Of a stretch of DNA of 23,542 nt, positions 7,830-13,605 are shown piece by piece. The notes beneath the pieces are model-generated. The model saw nothing but the letters and a program-made list of their open reading frames with translations, was not told where the DNA came from and made no database searches. This DNA comes from Eubacteriales bacterium. Its GTDB lineage: Bacteria; Bacillota_A; Clostridia; Lachnospirales; Lachnospiraceae. The stretch's first letter is position 1. Each line of letters opens with the position of its first letter. A program made the position numbers and the translations under genes. The DNA lies in assembly GCA_030527765.1 (NCBI GenBank), contig JAUNAE010000019.1:1-23542 (forward strand), written 5' to 3'.

Positions 7830-8766
7830 CTGTTTCCTCTTTTCGATTCATATTAATAGTATCTCGAATGACAAACTGTGGTGTTTTGCTCTGATTCAAA
7901 ATCATTTTGCCAAGATATTCTCCGATAATCCCAAGCATGAGGAAAGTAAATCCAAACATGAGGAGCATTCCACACATGAGGGAGGACCATCCAACCTGAA
8001 TTCCCGGATTCACAAGCTTCCGGATCAGTACAATCAGCGCACCAAGAATTCCCACTCCTGAGGAAATCGTTCCGAGAATGGTCGCCGCACGAAGAGGTAC
8101 CACAGTAAAATTCACAAATGACATAAATAGTTTGAGCAGTTTCCGGAAGGTGTAATTGGAAGAACCTTCCTCCCTCTCAAAATGCTCAATCTCCACATTG
8201 GCGATATTTCTCGTCGTGCGGAAAAACAGCATCTGCAGATACAGATTGCTGCTGTCATACTTAATTACTTCATCCCGGACATACTTACGGCACAGCCAGT
8301 AGTTGCTTGCCTCCAGCCCCTTAGGACGCTCCACAAGATGCCAGGTAATAAATGCAGCAATATTGCTTGTAAAATTCTTCCAGAATCCGAATTTTCGTTC
8401 TTTATAGACACCAAAAACGATGTCATATCCCTCTTCCAGTTTGCCGAGCAGAATCGGGATCTGAGAAGGATGGGTCTGCATATCATCATCCATTCCCATA
8501 ATCAAATCTCCTTCAGCCGCATGCAGTCCCGCCATAATTGCGTTGTGCTGGCCAAAGTTCCGGGCAAGATGAATTCCCTTCACATTGGGATATTTATGGG
8601 CAAGTTCACAGATTGCCTCGTAAGTATTGTCCGGAGAATAATCATTCACAAGCACAAATTCCACATCCAGATCCGGAATCTTCTTCACTTCCTCCATGCT
8701 GGTCTCCACCACTTTTCCAATGGTTTTGGAAGAATTGTAGCATGGAATTACAATCGATAATAACAT
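7822..8766 (-). CDS. Polyprenyl-phosphate glycosyltransferase, ArnC/GtrB/DPM1-like GT2 with two C-terminal membrane segments
   Basis: 314 residues from the ATG at 8766, chosen because the GT2 fold begins right there (LLSIVIPCYNSS) and AGGAG lies 10 bases upstream; the longer open frame starting at 8856 lacks a ribosome site and crosses a hairpin. Motifs: VLVNDYSPDNT (38-48), HLARNFGQHNAIMAGL (66-81), MDDDMQTHP (92-100), the NYTFRKLLKL lipid-carrier motif (204-213), and membrane helices at about 228-250 and 265-288. These are features of enzymes that move one sugar from a nucleotide donor to undecaprenyl phosphate on the inner face of the membrane (ArnC for Ara4N, GtrB for Glc). Context suggests the donor is the dTDP-4-amino sugar made by the coupled downstream gene. 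A 107-bp gap separates it from the SMR pair. Confidence 0.92.
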   Translation of the reverse strand: MLLSIVIPCYNSSKTIGKVVETSMEEVKKIPDLDVEFVLVNDYSPDNTYEAICELAHKYPNVKGIHLARNFGQHNAIMAGLHAAEGDLIMGMDDDMQTHPSQIPILLGKLEEGYDIVFGVYKERKFGFWKNFTSNIAAFITWHLVERPKGLEASNYWLCRKYVRDEVIKYDSSNLYLQMLFFRTTRNIANVEIEHFEREEGSSNYTFRKLLKLFMSFVNFTVVPLRAATILGTISSGVGILGALIVLIRKLVNPGIQVGWSSLMCGMLLMFGFTFLMLGIIGEYLGKMILNQSKTPQFVIRDTINMNRKEETDD

Positions 8767-8785
8767 TGTGCACATTCTCCTATGC

Positions 8786-8822
8786 AAAAAAATCCGTAAC
8801 TGTTCAGTACCTTCACAGTTAC
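8786..8822 (-). terminator. Weak terminator- or attenuator-like hairpin inside the operon
   Basis: Read on the minus strand, GTAACTGT and ACAGTTAC form a perfect 8-bp stem with an 11-base loop, followed by GGA and seven T. Only three of the eight pairs are G-C, so full termination is doubtful. It sits in the 107-bp gap between the second SMR gene and the glycosyltransferase gene, directly before that gene's ribosome site. It may lower downstream expression or process the message. A second small palindrome (GGTACT/AGTACC, 8867-8883) overlaps the SMR stop codon. Confidence 0.4.
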
Positions 8823-8873
8823 TCAGCAAAAATCCATTCCAACAGGTACAAAACACTAACCATAAGGGTACTG

Positions 8874-9221
8874 TTATAGTACCGAAAATACAAACACGCC
8901 AACCAGAATCACGCCTAATCCCAGAAGTTTCCGACGTCCGAATTTCTCTTTCAGAATCAGATAGCCAAGCCCTGACACAAAAATATAACTCAGAGATTCA
9001 ATCATCGGCTGCCATGACAGCGGCACATATCTCAGTCCTATCATCGTAAGAATCGTAGAAACAAACAAGAGACCATATCCAATCATGACATGGATGTTTA
9101 AATACTCTCTGATTCTGGAAGAATAGGTTTTATTTGCGGATACCTTCAGGAAAATCTGGGAAATTGATGCAAGAAACACCGAAAGAACCAGAATCCCGAT
9201 GGATAATTGAAACTTACTCAT
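8874..9221 (-). CDS. Small SMR/EamA-type membrane protein, ArnE/ArnF-like
   Basis: 115 residues with four hydrophobic helices: about 5-22, a segment around MIGYGLLFVSTILTMIGL, then SLSYIFVSGLGYLIL, and LLGLGVILVGVFVFSVL at the end. The central VPLSWQPMIESLSYIFV and late LGLGVILVGVFVF match the half-size drug/metabolite transporter pattern of ArnE/ArnF and EmrE. In E. coli, ArnE and ArnF together flip undecaprenyl-phosphate-Ara4N. The ATG at 9221 overlaps the end of the preceding SMR gene by 8 bases (GATGAGTAA), so the two subunits are coupled and probably form a heterodimer. The substrate is inferred from the ArnC-like glycosyltransferase just downstream. No key residue specific to a substrate can be read. 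Confidence 0.85.
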   Translation of the reverse strand: MSKFQLSIGILVLSVFLASISQIFLKVSANKTYSSRIREYLNIHVMIGYGLLFVSTILTMIGLRYVPLSWQPMIESLSYIFVSGLGYLILKEKFGRRKLLGLGVILVGVFVFSVL

Positions 9222-9570
9222 CAGCAGTCACCACCAGATAGATTCCCGCGAAAATGATTCCGGCGCCGAGAATCATATTCCAGGTAATTTTTTCACGAAA
9301 CAGCATGCTGCCCCAGATCATTCCCCAAATAAGGCTGACCGGCTTATTGGCGTAAGCCACTGTCAGAGGCAGGCGTTTCAGAATCTGCTGCCATGCAATG
9401 GCATAGATTCCCATAATCAACAATACGCCTCCGTACCAGAGAATCATCCCGGACAGTTTTTCCTGGGTTGCTGCCATTTTTGAACAGATCCCGCTTACAG
9501 AACTGACGAGAAGACACAGGTGCAGAAGCACAAATAATCCTATATTTTTCTTAGGTGCATAATCGTTCAT
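9214..9570 (-). CDS. Small SMR/EamA-type membrane protein, ArnE/ArnF-like partner
   Basis: 118 residues from the ATG at 9570. A TTG five codons earlier is in frame but has no ribosome site; GGGA lies before the ATG. There are four hydrophobic segments, with the typical VAYANKPVSLIWGMIWGSMLFREKITWNMILGAGII-type second half: a YA..kP sequence followed by FREKIT, as in SMR and EamA half-transporters. It follows the ATP-grasp gene by 18 bases and overlaps the second SMR gene. Paired adjacent SMR genes usually encode a heterodimer with opposed topologies. The predicted job is outward movement of a lipid-linked amino sugar, by analogy to ArnE/ArnF; multidrug export is the alternative, but the gene context argues against it. 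Confidence 0.85.
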   Translation of the reverse strand: MNDYAPKKNIGLFVLLHLCLLVSSVSGICSKMAATQEKLSGMILWYGGVLLIMGIYAIAWQQILKRLPLTVAYANKPVSLIWGMIWGSMLFREKITWNMILGAGIIFAGIYLVVTADE

Positions 9571-9588
9571 GTTATTTTCCCACAATTA

Positions 9589-10776
9589 CTATTCAATTTC
9601 AATGTCAATTTTACCTAAAACTTCCTCCAGGAGGTTCCGGCAGCCAGACAATGTGTCATCGGTTACAAAGATTTGACCAATGCGGTCTCTTCCATTTGTA
9701 TATGCACGAACTTCCTCTCCGGGCACAATATCTATCGACAGTTCCCGAATGGCCGGATTTGTCGGATCATTACGGTTCTCCAACCGCTTCACAACCCCTG
9801 TTTTTGTAGAAAGAAGTGTTTTTGCAAGGCAGGCTGCATTTGTCCGAGGATTCGCAAAAAGCACGGACACCTCTTCTCCCAGAGCCAGCTTCACAATGGC
9901 TTCATAATAATCCGTCTGATAGCGATATCCGGTAATCTCCGGAAGACAGGTTGCTCCGGCTCTTCCGGTCACCTCCAGAACATAAACTTTTCCGTCTTTT
10001 CTGATCAGATCACAGTTCACCGGACAATTATCAAGTCCTACCGCCCGGATCGCCTTCTCCACTTCGGCAGCTGCCATTCTTTCCAGATCCGCTCCTCCCT
10101 CAAAAGGAATGGAGTGTCCCACCGGTGTCGGTACATAACTCTCGAAGGATTCTGTATTATCAATCATACAGAACACCATCTTCCCGTTCTGTACCATAGC
10201 TTCCGCTCCAAAAACGGTGCCTTGGATAAACTCCTCGATCAGACAGTAATCCTTTCCGGTCGCTTCCATTGTTTTCTTATAATTCGCTCTCGCCTCTTCC
10301 GGCGTATTGGATCGAAAAATGCCCCGGCTCCCCATCAGGTCTACTGCCTTCGTCACGACCGGAAACGTTAGCTTTCTCAGAGCTTCTTCGCATTCCGCCT
10401 CATTGTGAACGCAGAAATGCTTTGCACAGGAAACACCTCCCCGAAGAAATGCTTCCTTCATCTCATATTTATTAGAAGCAATGCGGGCAGCCTCTGCAGC
10501 CGGTCCGGAGAGTTTCATATTCTCAGAAACATATCCGATGGCACGGACTCCTGTATCCAGACAGCAAGTGGCAATTCCGTCAATCTGTCCTTTCTGCGCT
10601 GCCAAAAGCACAGCTTCCGGATTGGAAATATCCGTATAACTTGCTTCATCTCCTGCGGCAAAGCCCGGCCATTCTCCCGGTGTGCTCGCCACAATGGTGT
10701 ATACTCCCAGTCGTTTTGCCGCCTGAATCAAAGGCAGCTGGGACTGACTGGCTCCCAGAATCATGAGCTTTTTCAT
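9589..10776 (-). CDS. ATP-grasp ligase of the polysaccharide operon
   Basis: 395 residues; ATG at 10776 with AAGGAAG 8 bases upstream. Residues 1-95 are a Rossmann-like pre-ATP-grasp domain (KKLMILGASQSQLPLI). Residues about 100-310 hold the ATP-grasp fold: FPVVTKAVDLMGSRGI (138-153, ATP-binding lysine and glycine loop), CLIEEFIQGTVFGAEAM (178-194), and metal-binding NCDLIRKDGKVYVLEVTGRAGATCLPEI, with D256 and E268. The usual EINPR is EVTGR here, so threonine replaces the canonical asparagine. Members join a carboxylate to an amine or thiol through an acyl phosphate. Beside a 4-amino sugar aminotransferase the likely job is to attach an amino acid or other carboxylate to the sugar amine. The substrate is not readable. 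It is the first gene of the polysaccharide operon. Confidence 0.88.
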   Translation of the reverse strand: MKKLMILGASQSQLPLIQAAKRLGVYTIVASTPGEWPGFAAGDEASYTDISNPEAVLLAAQKGQIDGIATCCLDTGVRAIGYVSENMKLSGPAAEAARIASNKYEMKEAFLRGGVSCAKHFCVHNEAECEEALRKLTFPVVTKAVDLMGSRGIFRSNTPEEARANYKKTMEATGKDYCLIEEFIQGTVFGAEAMVQNGKMVFCMIDNTESFESYVPTPVGHSIPFEGGADLERMAAAEVEKAIRAVGLDNCPVNCDLIRKDGKVYVLEVTGRAGATCLPEITGYRYQTDYYEAIVKLALGEEVSVLFANPRTNAACLAKTLLSTKTGVVKRLENRNDPTNPAIRELSIDIVPGEEVRAYTNGRDRIGQIFVTDDTLSGCRNLLEEVLGKIDIEIE

Positions 10777-10803
10777 AAATCGACTTCCTTTTTCTCACAA
10801 GTA

Positions 10804-10812
10804 TGCTATAAT
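10804..10812 (+). promoter_or_regulatory. Extended -10 promoter for the wbqC-family gene
   Basis: TGCTATAAT is a perfect -10 box with the TGn extension; the -35 region is poor, which is usual for extended -10 promoters. Transcription would start near 10819, giving a leader of about 105 bases before the ATG at 10924. The leader contains an inverted repeat (GTGTAC near 10837, GTACAC near 10864) and a second one (AAGGA/TCCTT). I see no convincing divergent promoter for the ATP-grasp operon in the same gap. Confidence 0.55.
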
Positions 10813-10923
10813 CCTATGATGTCAGGGGGCTTTTTTGTGTACTCACACAAAGACAGCTGCAATGTACACATCCGCGAAGGATTTGGCTCCTTTCCCTGAA
10901 CTTATTCTTACAGGAGGGATTCC

Positions 10924-11634
10924 ATGAAGAAAATTGCAATTCTGCAATCCAACTTTATCCCATGGAAGGGATATTTCGATATCATGAATTCCGTAGACGA
11001 ATTTATCCTCTACGATGAAATGCAATATACTCGCCATGACTGGCGAAACAGAAACCAGATGAAAACATCCAATGGAACTGCCTGGATCACCATCCCGGTG
11101 GATACCAAGGGCAAGTTTGATCAGAAGATCAACGAGGCCCAGGTACTGGATCATCACTGGTGCAAAAAGCACGTAAACGCATGGAAGATGAACTACTCCC
11201 GTGCTCCTTACTTTAAGGAATATTTTCCCCGATTCGAGAAACTCTACGAGGAGTGCAAAAATGTAGATTATCTCAGCCAGATCAATTACCTCTTCATAAA
11301 AGAGATCTGTGACTGTCTGAACATCACTACAAAGATTTCATGGTCTACAGATTATACGCTCACCGAAGGCAAGACCGAACGTCTTGTAAATCTTGTGCGA
11401 GACGCAGGCGGAACCGAATATCTCTCCGGCCCTGCCGCCAAAGATTATATCGAAGATCATTTCTTCGAGGAAGCCGGCATCACTCTGAAATATATGAGTT
11501 ATGAAGGTTATCCGGAATATCCTCAGCTTTTCGGAGATTTCACCCACAATGTTTCTGTGCTTGATCTGATCTTCAACACAGGGGATAAGGCTCCTGAATA
11601 TCTGCTTTCCAACATAAACAAACAGTCCTTATAA
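10924..11634 (+). CDS. WbqC-family protein
   Basis: 236 residues and the only convincing plus-strand gene here. ATG at 10924 has AGGAGGG 6 bases upstream. The N-terminus AILQSNFIPWKGYFDIM, the DEFILYDEMQYTRHDWRNRN segment and WITIPVD are the hallmark WbqC-family (PF08889) block; VDYLSQINYLFIKEICD and TEYLSGPAAKDYIE follow at the usual distances. Length is normal. WbqC-family genes occur in O-antigen and capsule loci next to 4-amino-sugar aminotransferases and are thought to help modify the sugar, but I know of no settled reaction. Here it is divergent from the ATP-grasp/aminotransferase operon, so a role in acylating or aminoacylating the same amino sugar is a reasonable inference. It ends before a strong terminator. 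Confidence 0.88.
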   Translation: MKKIAILQSNFIPWKGYFDIMNSVDEFILYDEMQYTRHDWRNRNQMKTSNGTAWITIPVDTKGKFDQKINEAQVLDHHWCKKHVNAWKMNYSRAPYFKEYFPRFEKLYEECKNVDYLSQINYLFIKEICDCLNITTKISWSTDYTLTEGKTERLVNLVRDAGGTEYLSGPAAKDYIEDHFFEEAGITLKYMSYEGYPEYPQLFGDFTHNVSVLDLIFNTGDKAPEYLLSNINKQSL

Positions 11635-11711
11635 TCTTTGTATCTCCCGTCGGGACAGGAGTTCCTTTGATTCAGTGACTGCGCAGTACATCATATCACA
11701 ACCATACCAAT

Positions 11712-11757
11712 AAAAAAAGGGAACAGCCGCAATTTTCCTGCGGCTGTTCCTTTTTTT
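11712..11757. terminator. Bidirectional intrinsic terminator
   Basis: Seven A, then GGAACAGCCGCA paired with TGCGGCTGTTCC (12-bp perfect stem, 7-base loop), then seven T. It can end transcription of the wbqC-family gene from the left and of the GH25 gene from the right. The two genes converge on it. Confidence 0.93.
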
Positions 11758-11763
11758 GAACCA

Positions 11764-11796
11764 GGTCAAACAGATATTCGCTATCCTCTTCGCTTC
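11764..11796. repeat. Third copy of the 33-bp intergenic repeat
   Basis: This segment matches the copy at 6657-6689 at 28 of 33 positions, including the block TCAAAC.GATATTCGC. Like that copy it follows a minus-strand stop codon (the GH25 gene stop is at 11810-11812, 13 bases away). No open frame crosses it, and it lies next to the bidirectional terminator. Confidence 0.6.
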
Positions 11797-11809
11797 TTAC
11801 TTGATTCGG

Positions 11810-13333
11810 TTAATCTTTTAATGTTCTTGTGCAGACACCGTCCTTGTCAAAGACACAGTTGTAATTTCCGATCTGCATTGTCCGGTTCTCTGCTCTCACA
11901 CTGTTTTTGGATGTATTGGAACCATAGAAATAATAGAGCTTTCCGCCGATGGTTTTCCATCCCCGGTATGCTGCTCCGTTCTTTGAGAAATAGTAGGTGT
12001 TTTTCTGGTTTCCTTCGGTGAGTGTGACGAAGGAATTTGTTACACGGACACCTTTGCTATTATAATAGTAGACATCCTTTTTGGAAGTCACAAATTTCCA
12101 GTTTGTCATCGCATATCCATATCTGGAGTTGAAGAAATAATATTTTCCGCCGACATTTCTGGACCCTGCGTAAGTATATCCGTCGGATCCGAAATAATAG
12201 AGCTTATTATTCTTTGTTATCCAGGTACTCTTCACTTCTTCTCCATCTTCATTCACATAACAGGATTTCTTTAGAGTTTTGGAATAGAGAATGGTGTCCT
12301 GATACAGATGTCCGTCACTCTGGGCAAATCGGTAATATTTACCGCCAATGCATCTGCGTCCGGTCAGTTTCGTTCCATCTTTGTAGTAATATCGTTTTCC
12401 ATCGCCTCCGGTTACCCATCCATTGCTTACCACAGTAGGTGTGTAACTGCTCAGCGCCTGAGTTCTTGGCTGAATAATTTTTGTATAATCAACAAAGCCA
12501 AAGTTAATATCCACATTGTTTTCTCTTGGAATTCCATCGATGAGTCCTTTCGTTGGATTCAGAATTCCGCCGCCGTCTCCGTCAGATGCCTGCCAGATAG
12601 AGTAACGATATCTGGATGCTGCCGGAGCCAGAATGTGATCTCCGTACCATGCAAGCCAGATGTCATATCCCTGAATTTTTGACAGGTCAACTTTGTTGTT
12701 GTACCAGTCGGCATTTGTATAAATCATTGGATAATAGCCTGCTTTTTGAATTTCGGTGCAGAATGCCACTGCAAGTTCGGAAATCTTAGCAGGACTCAGT
12801 TTTCCCATTTCGCTGTATTCCAGATCGAATACAACCGGATAGGATACTTTGTAGCCTTTTACTTTTGAGATAACAAGCTGTGCTTCCTGTATTGCCTGAG
12901 ATACGGTCGTTGCTGTACTGTACACGTATACGCCTGCAGGTACGTTTGATGCATTGGCTCCTCTCATATTGGCATCGAATTTTTTATCCATGTAAGTAAG
13001 TCCGTGGGATACACGGATCAGGGCAAAGTCTACATCAGACTTGGCTACTTTGCTCCAGTTGATATCTCCCTGCCAGGCGGATACGTCGATTCCTCTTGTG
13101 ATGGCATTTTTGATAAGAACGCCGCTTCCGTTGTAGCAGGCGCCGTTAATTTTCTGCCAGGCTCTGTCGCTGACATCTTTGCTTTGATGGTCGTTATGAT
13201 AGCGAAGTTCCTCTTCTGCAACGCTGCTTCTTCTGTCGTATGGTGTGTTGGGGCCTGCCAGGGGCATGGTGACTGCCATCACTGCAGTGGTGAGTCCCAT
13301 GAGGAGGCCGGCAATTTTCTTTTTGATTTTCAT
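11810..13333 (-). CDS. Secreted GH25 muramidase with C-terminal cell-wall-binding repeats
   Basis: 507 residues. Signal peptide at 1-26 (KIKKK, then AGLLMGLTTAVMAVTMPLAG). The GH25 domain spans about 78-285: RGIDVSAWQGDINW with D83, VVFDLEY with D170 and E172 (the catalytic acid pair region), YPMIYTNADWY, DIWLAWYGD, and VDINFGF with D275. Residues about 303-507 are a run of roughly 20-residue aromatic/glycine repeats (GGKYYFF, GWKTIGGKLYYF), the choline/cell-wall-binding type. The enzyme cuts the MurNAc-GlcNAc bond of peptidoglycan outside the cell and stays wall-attached through the repeats. The L,D-transpeptidase encoded upstream shares the same repeat type. It has its own promoter and a strong terminator on each side, so it is probably a single-gene unit. 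ATG at 13333 has AAGGGG 7 bases upstream. Confidence 0.95.
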   Translation of the reverse strand: MKIKKKIAGLLMGLTTAVMAVTMPLAGPNTPYDRRSSVAEEELRYHNDHQSKDVSDRAWQKINGACYNGSGVLIKNAITRGIDVSAWQGDINWSKVAKSDVDFALIRVSHGLTYMDKKFDANMRGANASNVPAGVYVYSTATTVSQAIQEAQLVISKVKGYKVSYPVVFDLEYSEMGKLSPAKISELAVAFCTEIQKAGYYPMIYTNADWYNNKVDLSKIQGYDIWLAWYGDHILAPAASRYRYSIWQASDGDGGGILNPTKGLIDGIPRENNVDINFGFVDYTKIIQPRTQALSSYTPTVVSNGWVTGGDGKRYYYKDGTKLTGRRCIGGKYYRFAQSDGHLYQDTILYSKTLKKSCYVNEDGEEVKSTWITKNNKLYYFGSDGYTYAGSRNVGGKYYFFNSRYGYAMTNWKFVTSKKDVYYYNSKGVRVTNSFVTLTEGNQKNTYYFSKNGAAYRGWKTIGGKLYYFYGSNTSKNSVRAENRTMQIGNYNCVFDKDGVCTRTLKD

Positions 13334-13385
13334 TGTAGTTCCCCTTCTTGTGGTGTTACGTCAGTGTGATGTTTTCTGAGGTTCT

Positions 13386-13414
13386 ATTATAACCTATCTC
13401 TGTGCTGATGTCAT
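13386..13414 (-). promoter_or_regulatory. Sigma-A promoter of the GH25 muramidase gene
   Basis: On the minus strand: ATGACA (-35, 13409-13414; five of six to consensus), a 17-base spacer, and TATAAT (-10, 13386-13391; perfect). The expected start near 13379 gives a leader of about 46 bases to the ATG. It lies between this gene and the terminator of the upstream L,D-transpeptidase gene. The rest of the 272-bp gap shows no gene. Confidence 0.75.
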
Positions 13415-13520
13415 GTAGTCTTGGCATTTCTTTTTCGGCCGTTCTATGCTTTTTCATAATACAATTACATTGTACGCTATATGACTATGCAAACGACGGT
13501 AGGAATCCAACAGGAAAGAC

Positions 13521-13580
13521 AAAAACAACTGCCCGCGAGGGAGTTCGATTGCTCGAACCCTCTCTGCGGGCAGCTGTTTT
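13521..13580 (-). terminator. Strong intrinsic terminator of the L,D-transpeptidase gene
   Basis: A long stem of about 23 positions: on the minus strand CAGCTGCCCGC..GAGGGTTCGA pairs with TCGAAC.CCCTCGCGGGCAG.TG with few mismatches, followed by TTTTT. On the other strand the stem is followed by TTTT, so it may work both ways. It starts about 25 bases after the stop codon at 13606. Confidence 0.9.
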
Positions 13581-13605
13581 ATTGTACTATATTTCTGTTG
13601 TGAAA

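Noticed and set aside
8767..8856. 30-codon N-terminal extension of the ArnC-like glycosyltransferase
   Set aside because: The extension crosses the hairpin, has no ribosome site and precedes the usual start of the GT2 fold.
9571..9585. TTG start for the first SMR gene
   Set aside because: No ribosome site is near; the ATG five codons later fits the family better.
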